Below are positions 17,501 to 23,652 of a DNA stretch of 35,812 nucleotides, piece by piece; within the stretch, counting starts at the first letter, position 1; every line of letters begins with the position of its first letter. The stretch is from the NCBI GenBank assembly GCA_024641505.1, contig JAHECY010000036.1, forward strand, positions 1 through 35,812. Direction: 5' to 3'. Below the pieces are notes generated by a model, which worked only from the letters and a program-made list of their open reading frames with translations, had not been told where the DNA came from and did not search any database. A program made the translations under genes and the position numbers. Source of the DNA: Gammaproteobacteria bacterium (GTDB lineage Bacteria > Pseudomonadota > Gammaproteobacteria > SG8-11).

Positions 17501-18090
17501 TTAGCAGCGAGCGCACGGGCGCAGTACGCAATACCAACGCCGCCAGCCGTTTCGCCCTGGCTTATCGGCCCATCGCCAGCCAGTGGATCGTGCTCGAGCA
17601 ACTGGATCTGAGACATGACAGCAGCGCCAGCGCCGGTGCCTCCCAGGAAACGAAAAAAGCCGTCAACAATGTCAATGCCAACTACCTGTTCGACCGGCGC
17701 AATCAGATATCAGTGCACTATGGCATTAAATATACGCTGGAAACTCTGGATGCGCGTGCCTATGACAGCGTCACTCATATGCTGGGTTCCGAATACCGTT
17801 TTGATATTACTCCGCAATGGGACGTGGGTGTGCGTGCGGCGAGCCTGCTCCTGACCACCACCCACAGCATCCGTAACTCCCTGGGTGTAGCCACCGGCCA
17901 TGCGGTCAGCCGCAATGTGTGGCTCAGCGCCGGTTACAACTTCCAGGGTTTCGACGACAAGGATTTCCGTAATGCCGGTTACACTGCCGCTGGCCCCTTC
18001 CTGAAATTCAGGATGTCCCTGGACCATCTGACCGCACGCAATGTGCTCGCCTGGTGGGAAAAACGCCCGGCCGAAGAGCAGGCCCCTTAA
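11521..18090 (+). CDS. Giant outer-membrane DUF11/OmpA/barrel protein
   Basis: 2189 aa from the chosen ATG; the frame is open to an ATG at 11371. The signal peptide MKRAWDVVLRIGG...AVANA fits the 11521 start. Domains in order: GASILNTANVS module; a DSDQNIDP...LTETGSDTGLFTGY module (about 120-185); a prealbumin-like module (about 220-320); DUF11 (about 358-455); OmpA-like peptidoglycan-binding domain (about 660-760; IVGHTDSKPI...AQAVADYL...GRQLNRRVEI); SdrD-B-like module (about 793-880); a second, degenerate OmpA-like domain (about 1013-1123); linker Ig-like domains; then from about 1365 a long amphipathic beta region (YTLYGDSSVGG, LFGDYDTGLTV, SRYLDYQIDADAGTLYFKEP) ending in strand-rich sequence, probably an outer-membrane barrel. 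The final residues EEQAP are not a classic barrel end. Likely an anchor or export platform for the upstream DUF11 proteins. Confidence 0.82.
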   Translation: MKRAWDVVLRIGGIVSLLAGMAAVANAAVPPHGASILNTANVSTSLGNLSSSVSVRALGRTSASMQVLSYAAGSGTAVNTFIGGSECRAPAGSAQPYTALAAPVTLSGTTLTIPGNLALSTSTSFKLGNPLFVEVNDSDQNIDPTIAEQLVVTVSSENSDSEELRLTETGSDTGLFTGYMQTAKGAALPNDCRITAQSNQTLTISYTDTWDGTDVAVSSVLVDPYGVIFDSASGSAVDGVTVTLVDAATGQPATVYGDDGISLFPATVVTGGTVNDQSGAGYVFPAGNYRFPLVAPGDYRLLITPVTGYVFPSTVDDATLQTLPGAPYVLSVASRGADFTVPMGPPVQVDVPLDPAAAVLFLTKNAGKQQVEVGEFVPYTLELTNTGAGIAAAIQINDRLPAGFRLQPNATRRDGLPAADPAISSDGRALRFTVPDLPPGTTTRVNYVAITTVTAPQGKAVNSAQAMTADGIGSNTARASVKVQLDPFSSRGRVLGRVMTGNCTATTPEGAVRLSLRSHVAGDQVLYTVHMQGNVIPVQDVQLVLNLPQAIGLIDNSVRINEQTVADPESRTDGLYLPLGNRAGDWSDVINFAVKVAPSTRGELSLLSNGLFKVLARAEFTAVGSGHMRTPVAENSFRSLPNLVWPKFAALTAELRATDRQILDDLAKYYAGQQVKSVHIVGHTDSKPIARGQHQRFKDNYELAAARAQAVADYLSKLFKLQPRQITVEGAGPDKPIADNETVEGRQLNRRVEIAIETDTDQSRDSFRVLADDSGEKSIKILGESVQNGDAGIGMDAPGVAGIKLLMEDGRYAVTDERGMYHFEGLLPGSHVLQIDGASVPETWEVFACEKNSRFAGDPNSRFVDLQGGSLWRADFYVRPKQSSNGAVGLRMTSDLENGLVRYRFQVRGNTLNYDNLRLQIDLPAGFIYQAHSALRDGASIEDPVITGETLVLNLGNRPASAWQEEISITTAAADDHTGEVYTRARLMFDTPSQQHQETPEVDNALAMESASNRRFEFQGEFRPGSSELTAADKAKLDAIVANLLDMPVKHILINALGGFRSSVKSSQDYAALGMDRIRAVAAHLSSKLALFDNQVKFTEDLSSPDSGSAKRLEIIVTVAGAETSQSLRITRGDSGFWERQVIAQARDLVPGNKPEPAVEADTRQGFLNLRSGTVIVNEFVNLRLRLDARLQAKLLVDGVEVPKEYLALSHHDRATELTTYAYLGVKLGAPGQHTLSFKGMGPFGNARFEENLSITRAGGITRMRVASTAGNIADGKQPIHAQIELLDQQGTVIPAAADLIFEGGTLEPLREGTDRWSELSADKNLIPLAADGTVRFAPVTNSGVYTARLRYQDLTLSLEIPVQPFYRDWVMVGLAEGTAGYSVAHGNMQELEQVDGSDGFYHDGRLAFYAKGQIQGKWLLTLAYDSGKDQDAVDDGLYQLIDPDKYYTLYGDSSVGGSDATSRERLYVRLEAEQYYALFGDYDTGLTVTELSRYSRSFTGLKSEFHDQRVSVTAFAAQTDQGFIRDEIPGDGTSGLYRLSHRAIVLNSDKITIEVRDRFHNETIVSSRKLSRYLDYQIDADAGTLYFKEPVFSRDEYLNPIYIIAEYEVAADGGNDLSGGVRAAMKILENKVEIGATTIHEGTTGATGDLLGTDISYHPDDDTDLRAEWATTDSLRNGTQATGEAYLAEVKRSTARYQAKVYARRQEGGFGLGQQQASEYGMQKFGIDAGYTLTPHTRLTGESWREENLVTEQQRDVFNFNSIHSLDPYTISGGFRLARDTDASGREAASDLLTGGVGRTLFAERLKLRANGELAVDDNDNADYPSRLTLGGDYRLTPAASIFLEQEFTDGADQDTNTTRIGLKATPWEDASVNTSMQNQTTENGPRTFASVGLTQKVKLSEHLLVDFGIDRSQTTRHADDQTFNSNSAPVSGPITDDFTAASLGTTYKQEAWSATGRLEGRNGKQEDKTGVILGLYRQHNTGLGIAATLKYFSSERTGAVRNTNAASRFALAYRPIASQWIVLEQLDLRHDSSASAGASQETKKAVNNVNANYLFDRRNQISVHYGIKYTLETLDARAYDSVTHMLGSEYRFDITPQWDVGVRAASLLLTTTHSIRNSLGVATGHAVSRNVWLSAGYNFQGFDDKDFRNAGYTAAGPFLKFRMSLDHLTARNVLAWWEKRPAEEQAP

Positions 18091-18111
18091 GTCACGAGAC
18101 CAGCCGCGCCA

Positions 18112-18714
18112 TCAATCCGTGAAGGACCAGTGGCCGTGCTGATCCATCAGGGCCGACAGCGGTTGACGCACCCGTGGCGCGGATTCTCCCGCTTTATGTT
18201 CATCCAGCAAATGATCGCTGGCTCCGGGGTAGCCGATGGCGGCAATCGCGGTCGGCGTGTAACCATCAGGAACCGCGAATTCGCTGCGCACTTTAGCGCT
18301 GTCATAGCCGCCCATCTGGTGACTCATCAATCCCGATGCGGTCGCCTGCAGCACCAGACTCATCATCGCGGCGCCGGTATCGTAGTGCGCCCAGCGATTA
18401 GGTTGTTCATTGTGACTGAAGCGTTCCCGGGCGAACGCCAGGATCAACACCGGTGCCTTGCAGGCCCAACTCTGGTTTTTCTCCGTCAGGCAATGCAGCG
18501 CCTGTTGCCACGGCGCCCGCTGTTCATGGTAGTCGCACACCAGAAAACGCCAGGGTTGCGCGTTGAAACAGGACGGCGTCCAGCGCGCCGCCTCCAGCAT
18601 CGACTGCAAATGTTCCGCAGGTACGCGGCGTTCCAGATCAAAAGCCCGGGTGCTCCAACGCTCGGCCATTAAGGGATGCAACGTATGTTCGGTTCGCGCT
18701 TGTATGGTTTTCAT
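18112..18714 (-). CDS. Nitroreductase family protein
   Basis: A 200-aa FMN-dependent nitroreductase-fold protein. It has RWSTRAFD near the N-terminus (phosphate-binding RxSxRxF), ARWTPSCFNAQPWRFLV (the S/N-x-Q-P-W segment), a central GAAMMSLVLQATASGLMSHQMGGYD helix region, and AAIGYPG near the end. Family members reduce nitroaromatics, quinones or flavins with NAD(P)H. AGGAG lies 6 bases before the ATG. It is the third gene of the operon doxX-pirin-nitroreductase, 19 bases after the pirin gene. In that context quinone or nitroaromatic reduction is the likely job. It converges on the giant surface gene with only 21 bases between stops. Confidence 0.92.
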   Translation of the reverse strand: MKTIQARTEHTLHPLMAERWSTRAFDLERRVPAEHLQSMLEAARWTPSCFNAQPWRFLVCDYHEQRAPWQQALHCLTEKNQSWACKAPVLILAFARERFSHNEQPNRWAHYDTGAAMMSLVLQATASGLMSHQMGGYDSAKVRSEFAVPDGYTPTAIAAIGYPGASDHLLDEHKAGESAPRVRQPLSALMDQHGHWSFTD

Positions 18715-18733
18715 CTATCACTCCTGGGATGAA

Positions 18734-19429
18734 TTAGGGCAAATCAAATAACAGCACATCGGTGTCGACGATGCCGGTCAGGGTTAACAAGGATTCGTCG
18801 GTCAAGGTGGCGCCGTCACCGCCCGCCATCTCGAGATCATTGCACCGTACTGCGCCACGGGCCACGTGCAGATAGCAGGTGCGCGCAATCGACAACGAGT
18901 GCGTCAATACCACGCCCTGCGTCAGACGGGTCGCATACAGCATGGCATCCTGGTGCATACTGATCGAGTCCTCGCGTCCATCGGGCGACGCCACCAGACA
19001 CCAGCGGTCCAGAGTGCGCGCCCCGAAGTTTTTTTGCTCATAGCTTGGCGCTACACGCTGCTCATCGGGCAGAATCCAGATTTGCAGAAAGTTCACGACT
19101 TCCTGCGCCGATGCATTGTATTCACTGTGGCGAACGCCGGTACCGGCACTCATCCGCTGTACATCACCGGGCCGGATCACGGAACCATGCCCCATGCTGT
19201 CCTTGTGTTCCAGGGCGCCGGACAACACATAACTGATAATTTCCATGTCGCGGTGACCGTGGGTAGCGAAGCCCGCGCCGGGTGCCACGGTGTCATCGTT
19301 AATGACGCGCAGCACCGACACTCCCATATGCGCCGGATCAAAGTAATCCGCGAAGGAAAAACTGTGGTAGGAGTCCAGCCACCCGTGATTGGCGTGTCCA
19401 CGTTCTCCCGCAGGCCGTAACGTAATCAT
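18734..19429 (-). CDS. Pirin family protein, YhhW/YhaK-like
   Basis: A 231-aa bicupin of the pirin family, the same length as E. coli YhhW. The N-terminal cupin keeps all four metal ligands: H57 and H59 (THGHRDMEI), H101 and E103 (GVRHSEYN). Further typical motifs are GWLDSYHSFSFADY, RPGDVQRMSAGTG and FLQIWI. YhhW has quercetin 2,3-dioxygenase activity in vitro; the natural substrate is unknown. It lies between doxX and the nitroreductase. In E. coli the pirin yhaK lies next to and is controlled by the LysR regulator YhaJ, which matches the regulator here. Confidence 0.93.
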   Translation of the reverse strand: MITLRPAGERGHANHGWLDSYHSFSFADYFDPAHMGVSVLRVINDDTVAPGAGFATHGHRDMEIISYVLSGALEHKDSMGHGSVIRPGDVQRMSAGTGVRHSEYNASAQEVVNFLQIWILPDEQRVAPSYEQKNFGARTLDRWCLVASPDGREDSISMHQDAMLYATRLTQGVVLTHSLSIARTCYLHVARGAVRCNDLEMAGGDGATLTDESLLTLTGIVDTDVLLFDLP

Positions 19430-19456
19430 GATGCGCTCCTGTAAATTGGCCGAAAC

Positions 19457-19487
19457 GCGCCGGCTACCGATGATTGGTAGCCGGCGC
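19457..19487 (-). terminator. Intercistronic hairpin between doxX and pirin genes
   Basis: Perfect 12-bp arms GCGCCGGCTACC (19457-19468) and GGTAGCCGGCGC (19476-19487) with a 7-base loop lie 6 bases after the doxX stop. No clear T-run follows on the minus strand, so it may stabilise mRNA ends or cause partial termination. Confidence 0.6.
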
Positions 19488-19492
19488 TGCGG

Positions 19493-19906
19493 TTAATGGG
19501 ATACCGCGGGGACGCCGCCACCGCCGCTACGGCGTGCCAGCCAGTGATCGACACTGAACGCACCCGCGCCATACACCGACAACAACAGCAAACCCCCGGT
19601 AATCGATAGATTTTTCATGAACATGATCAATTGCAGTTGATCCGCGAAATTATTGTGAAAAACGCCGCCGGCGATCAATGTAAATCCCGCCAGAGCGACG
19701 GCGGCCCAACGCGTTTGCCAACCAATGATCACGGCCAGCCCGGCCACTACTTCCAGAGCAATAACCAGGGGCAGCAAACCGCCGGCTATGCCCATGGCCT
19801 CCATATAATCCTGGGTGCCATGGTAAGCGGAGATTTTGCTCAACCCGGCAAGTAAAAACAGGTGTCCCAATAACACTCGCCCAGCGACCACAGTCATCTT
19901 TTCCAT
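19493..19906 (-). CDS. DoxX family membrane protein
   Basis: A 137-aa inner membrane protein with four hydrophobic helices (about 5-23, 40-63, 68-88, 96-115). It has DoxX signatures: GRVLLGHLFLLAGLSKI near the start, and GLAVIIGWQTRWAAVALAGFTL. AAGGAG (19918-19913) is 6 bases before the ATG. E. coli YqjF, a DoxX member, is induced through YhaJ by aromatic hydroquinone-like products. Here the gene is divergent from a YhaJ-like regulator and heads an operon with pirin and nitroreductase. The molecular activity of DoxX proteins is poorly known; a role in quinone or thiol redox at the membrane is inferred. Confidence 0.9.
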   Translation of the reverse strand: MEKMTVVAGRVLLGHLFLLAGLSKISAYHGTQDYMEAMGIAGGLLPLVIALEVVAGLAVIIGWQTRWAAVALAGFTLIAGGVFHNNFADQLQLIMFMKNLSITGGLLLLSVYGAGAFSVDHWLARRSGGGGVPAVSH

Positions 19907-19947
19907 TTTATGCTCCTTAGTGTTGTAAACGTGATGAGGCTATTATC

Positions 19948-20008
19948 GTTCTAATTATCTAATAAGAAAGCGCAATTATTTGTTCTAATGTATCTAATTT
20001 TTTGATAC
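19948..20008. promoter_or_regulatory. LysR operator region with four TCTAAT repeats
   Basis: Two long direct repeats, GTTCTAATTATCTAAT (19948-19963) and GTTCTAATGTATCTAAT (19982-19998), start 34 bp apart. Each contains TCTAAT twice. The second overlaps an inverted repeat GTATC (19990-19994) / GATAC (20004-20008). They lie in the 111-bp gap between doxX and the LysR gene, and are the likely binding sites of that regulator for both directions. Confidence 0.65.
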
Positions 20009-20017
20009 GTTAAGGCT

Positions 20018-20941
20018 ATGAAACCCCTACGATCTTCCCTTGAACAATGGATGGTTTTACAGGCCGTCATTGATCATGGCGGTTATGCCCATGCGGCGGA
20101 AATACTGCACCGCAGCCAATCCTCCGTGAGCTACACCATCGCCCAGTTACAGAAACAACTGGGTGTGGAACTGCTGTCGATCGAAGGCCGCAAAGCACGC
20201 CTGACGGAAATCGGCGCCAGCCTGCTGCAACGGGCGCGGCATTTATTGAACGAGGCGCAGGCCCTGGAGTCTTTCGCGCGCGCACTGACCGACGGCTGGG
20301 AACCACAACTCAACTTGGTCGTGGAAGCCTTGTGTCCCACGCTTTTTATCTTACGGGTACTGCAGGCGTTCGAGACTGCCAATTGCAATACCCGCATCAT
20401 GCTTCGGCAAGTCGTGTTGTCGGGCGTGGAAGAAGCTCTGGACAATGAATCGGTGGCGCTGGCCATCGGTGCAGGTGTGCCACCCGGGTATCTTGCGGAT
20501 CCGCTGATTACCGTGGAAATGGTCGCCGTCGCCCATCACGAGCACCCGTTGCATCAATTACGGCGAGAACTCACCGCCCAGGATCTCCGCCACCATCGGC
20601 AGGTGGTCATCAGCGATTCCGGGGTACGGAAAAATGTCGATGCCGGCTGGCTGGACGCCGAACGGCGCTGGACGGTTTCCACCCTGGACATGGCGAAGGC
20701 CGTCGTGGTTGAAGGTTTTGGATTTGGTTGGCTGCCTTATCATGAAATCGCACCGTATTTGAACACGGGCACCTTGCGGCCGTTGCCGCTACGCGAAGGC
20801 GGTACCTCTCGCTTACCATTAAATCTTATTTATCCTCATGATCGGGAACAAGGGCCCGCCACACGGCAACTGGTCAAATTGCTGTTGGCGCATAGCGATC
20901 GCGGTGGTTTAATCGGACCAGATACTGAACATGAAAAATAG
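20018..20941 (+). CDS. LysR family transcriptional regulator, YhaJ-like
   Basis: A 307-aa LysR-type regulator. The N-terminal winged helix-turn-helix is at about residues 8-65 (LEQWMVLQAVIDHGGYAHAAEILHRSQSSVSYTIAQLQ). A linker helix and then the periplasmic-binding-like effector domain follow from about 92. SSLEQWMVLQAVIDHGGYA is close to the start of the YhaJ group. It is divergent from doxX-pirin-nitroreductase, with a repeated operator in the gap. This suggests it activates that operon in response to an aromatic or quinone effector and represses itself. AAGG lies just before the ATG. Its last 33 bases overlap the end of the convergent lipoprotein gene. Confidence 0.9.
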   Translation: MKPLRSSLEQWMVLQAVIDHGGYAHAAEILHRSQSSVSYTIAQLQKQLGVELLSIEGRKARLTEIGASLLQRARHLLNEAQALESFARALTDGWEPQLNLVVEALCPTLFILRVLQAFETANCNTRIMLRQVVLSGVEEALDNESVALAIGAGVPPGYLADPLITVEMVAVAHHEHPLHQLRRELTAQDLRHHRQVVISDSGVRKNVDAGWLDAERRWTVSTLDMAKAVVVEGFGFGWLPYHEIAPYLNTGTLRPLPLREGGTSRLPLNLIYPHDREQGPATRQLVKLLLAHSDRGGLIGPDTEHEK

Positions 20942-21967
20942 TTGCAGCGGCAGAGTGTAGTAATCCAGGGCCATGCTCACGGGACTGAGCAGTACGCGCG
21001 CCGGCGCTGGGAACACATACTCACTCTCCCGACGCGTGACCAAGAGACGGGCAGGAATCCAGCCCTGATCAGGATATGAGGAAATCACCGCCGGTTCACC
21101 ATAGTCGGCGGCGACGACAAAGGTCAATAAATGGGTATCCGCCTGCGCTGTGGTACCGGTCGCATCGGCGTCGGGATCAAAGCTGATTTTTATGAATGCC
21201 AGCTGGTAATCGTTGGCGGTAAGACTGATAAGCATGGCCCGATAGTCGCGCGTTTCCTCGACCAGATCGCTGAGCGCACCCGCCGCTTCCTGCCAGATTA
21301 TGGCTTTGTCGGCATCAATGGGCACGTGCGCAGTACCCGCGAATTGCGCCCACTGAGCAGCAATCACCGCCCCGAAATCCTCGGCATACAAACGATAGCC
21401 CGCGGCCAATTTTTTTTGCGCCGCGGGAATCTGCGCCAGGCTACGCGCTGGATAATCAAGCATTCCGGTAGGCACGAAAGAAATACTGTAAGCCGGCCAG
21501 CGGTAACGCAATTCCACGGTGGCCCAGGACTGCTGGCGTGCCGTGTCCACCCCGAGTATCACATAGGCATCTTGTAAGCGCGTGGCAATCGGTCCCCAAA
21601 CCGGCTTGAATCCGCGACGTTCGCTATCGTCCCGACGCTCGCTCTGCGCATGATAGATGGTGGGAAATTGTGTGATGAACGCGACGTCACGTACTGCGTG
21701 GTGCAGTGCCGTGCTTTGCCGGGTGTAGTCCAGCCAGACCTCGGTGCGGCTGTTTTCGAAATCGCCGTGGCTACTGACCACCACTTTGATCGCCGCTTCC
21801 CGTTCCGTCCGATACACCGCGTCGGTGGTACTCCAAAGCGTCGTGGTAGCACAGCCCTGCAACAGGGAACATCCCAGCAATCCAAGCCACAGTCCCTGGT
21901 AACACTGCGCCTCATCACCCACCAGAATTCGGGCTAACTGTCTGTATTTGCCATACATCGCTATCAC
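20909..21967 (-). CDS. Predicted lipoprotein, function unknown
   Basis: A 352-aa protein from a GTG at 21967; an ATG at 21958 is equally possible. A lipobox LLQGC (cysteine at residue 39) follows the hydrophobic stretch GLWLGLLGCSLLQ, so it is probably an outer-membrane lipoprotein; the long N-region may mean a later start. The mature part is mixed alpha/beta with no recognised domain: VVVSSHGDFENSRTEVWLDY, WATVELRYRWPAYSISFVP, then a hydrophobic C-terminal segment (YYTLPLQLFFMFSIWSD) that could touch a membrane. It is monocistronic, its end overlapping the LysR gene. I do not recognise the family. Confidence 0.75.
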   Translation of the reverse strand: MIAMYGKYRQLARILVGDEAQCYQGLWLGLLGCSLLQGCATTTLWSTTDAVYRTEREAAIKVVVSSHGDFENSRTEVWLDYTRQSTALHHAVRDVAFITQFPTIYHAQSERRDDSERRGFKPVWGPIATRLQDAYVILGVDTARQQSWATVELRYRWPAYSISFVPTGMLDYPARSLAQIPAAQKKLAAGYRLYAEDFGAVIAAQWAQFAGTAHVPIDADKAIIWQEAAGALSDLVEETRDYRAMLISLTANDYQLAFIKISFDPDADATGTTAQADTHLLTFVVAADYGEPAVISSYPDQGWIPARLLVTRRESEYVFPAPARVLLSPVSMALDYYTLPLQLFFMFSIWSD

Positions 21968-22125
21968 CGCCAGCTTGCAAAATGGTAGCTACTGGCAGTT
22001 TATCGGCCTGTATATCCGTACTCTTTACAGCACAACACCGCCGCCATCGGTACTGTGCAGCGCGATGACCCGGCATTGGGATTACACACCGGTTTTTAAA
22101 AAAAATAGAACGAAGAACCAGACTT

Positions 22126-22192
22126 AGGTGGCTCCGTTCCGGATTTCCCACCCGCTCTCTGTGTCGGTGGGAAATCCCGAACGCAGCCATCT
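22126..22192. repeat. Imperfect 27-bp inverted repeat
   Basis: Arms 22126-22152 and 22166-22192 match at 24 of 27 positions around a 13-base loop. The inner 12 bp (GGATTTCCCACC/GGTGGGAAATCC) are perfect. It lies in the 422-bp gap between two minus-strand genes. Reading downward on the minus strand, a run of Ts begins about 20 bases later (22104-22097), so a terminator of the DHH gene is possible. A small mobile palindrome is the alternative. Confidence 0.6.
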
Positions 22193-22389
22193 ATCAAGGG
22201 CCTGACATTGTAAGCAGGGCCGTTTTTACACAGTCTCGCACGCTACAATCATTGCCGTAACATAATTCGCAGAGGCGTTTTTGCACGGTCGCGCCCCGGG
22301 CAGCAACGCCGCCGGGTCATTGCATGAGGTGTCTGCACATCGAAAATCACTGGCGATATTACCGACGCATCGAACCGAACGCAGCGCGG
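22193..22389. other. Intergenic region without a gene
   Basis: No ORF with an RBS is seen. GGCCTG...CAGGGCC followed by GTTTTT (about 22200-22227) resembles a weak plus-strand terminator with no gene in front. Confidence 0.3.
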
Positions 22390-23346
22390 TCAATCGCCGT
22401 AAATCTCCTGAAATTTAGCGAGAAATGCCGGATAGAGATCGGGCGGTAATTGATTGATACCCGCGGCGCCCTTACGGCCACCGCCGGAAGGAAATGCGCT
22501 GCACAACAGATCGGCGCCTTCCTTTCGATTTTGCGGCGCGCGCACACTGATGCGATATTCACCGCCTGCCATTTGTGTTACCAAAGCATGCGCACGGGCC
22601 GGCGCCGCGCTGGCAAGCTCATTGCCAAACACGCCGCTCACCCGGTTTGCCCACGGTGCAGGCGGTAACACATAGACAGCCCGGTTTTCGGTTTCCAGGT
22701 CCGGCGCTAACTGCCGCGCCTGGGCCATGTCCGAGGCATAACCGGCGCGCAGCGTCTGAAAAGTCGCGCTTTTCATAAACGTGAACGGATCGGGATGTTG
22801 CGCCACCTGCCGGTATAGCTCTTCGGGGGGGAAATAGAGATCATCGAGCGTGATGCCATAACCATTATAGTTCAGACATATGCCCAGCTCGCGCAGTTGC
22901 AGTAACCGGGATTCATCAAGGTTCAATGGCGCGGCGGCCTGGCGCGCGCTGTTGTCGAGATTATCGCCAAATGCACCGACCACCGCCCACACGCGATGGG
23001 CACCCTGAAGATAAGCATCCACCAGCAAGCTGGTGCAGACATCGGCGCGGGTATCGATATGGACATGCAATCCGGGGTGCTCGGGAATCGGACCGGACTG
23101 ATGGTGGTCGAAATAGTGAACTTGCGCGCCCCGCTCCAGATTCGCCTGCACAGCTTTGAGATTCTTCTCGAAAGCGACATCCAATACGGTAACCACGTCA
23201 CCACGGGCCGCGCTAACCTGGTCCACCAGCTTGATATCCCGTTTGACGCCAGTGATCAAGGTGCTGGCCACCGGGGTGTGCAAACGTAGTTGCTGCAGGG
23301 CGCAAATTCCATCCGCGTCCCCATTGAAAACATCATAGTAAGTCAT
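22390..23346 (-). CDS. DHH family phosphoesterase
   Basis: A 318-aa member of the DHH superfamily of Mn-dependent phosphoesterases. It has motif I DVFNGDADG (D10, D12), motif II LDVAFEK (D56), the hallmark FDHH (80-82), and a C-terminal GGGRKGAAG loop as in DHHA1-type domains. Relatives cleave oligonucleotides, cyclic dinucleotides or 3'-phosphoadenosine phosphate; the substrate here cannot be told. The start at 23346 is chosen because motif I begins at once and GAGG lies 9 bases upstream. The frame extends 12 codons further without support. Single gene, driven by an extended -10 promoter. Confidence 0.85.
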   Translation of the reverse strand: MTYYDVFNGDADGICALQQLRLHTPVASTLITGVKRDIKLVDQVSAARGDVVTVLDVAFEKNLKAVQANLERGAQVHYFDHHQSGPIPEHPGLHVHIDTRADVCTSLLVDAYLQGAHRVWAVVGAFGDNLDNSARQAAAPLNLDESRLLQLRELGICLNYNGYGITLDDLYFPPEELYRQVAQHPDPFTFMKSATFQTLRAGYASDMAQARQLAPDLETENRAVYVLPPAPWANRVSGVFGNELASAAPARAHALVTQMAGGEYRISVRAPQNRKEGADLLCSAFPSGGGRKGAAGINQLPPDLYPAFLAKFQEIYGD

Positions 23347-23414
23347 GATCACGCCTCTAATTTTCCTGTCGCTATTGGCCATGTTAAACTGGAGCCCGAA
23401 CCGTACTCGACGGC

Positions 23415-23423
23415 ATTATAACA
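23415..23423 (-). promoter_or_regulatory. Extended -10 promoter of the DHH gene
   Basis: On the minus strand TGTTATAAT (23423-23415) is a perfect extended -10 element, about 70 bases before the ATG. No good -35 is seen, which is common with extended -10 promoters. Confidence 0.55.
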
Positions 23424-23652
23424 AAACCGCGCGGAGAATCCTGAAATGCACGGGGGGTCCGCGCGCGAGACGCTACCGGCCATGGCTGGAACGGCCCCAT
23501 AAGAATTCAGCGCTGCGCGAAGCAGTCGACGGCGGGTGCCCGGATTATACTCTGCGTCCGCGGCGGCGTCCCATGTTGCCGCTCCGAACAGAGAGAAATT
23601 CCCCGTACTCGGCCAACCACGGCGTATGCTCATGCCCAGCAAAGGATTTCCC

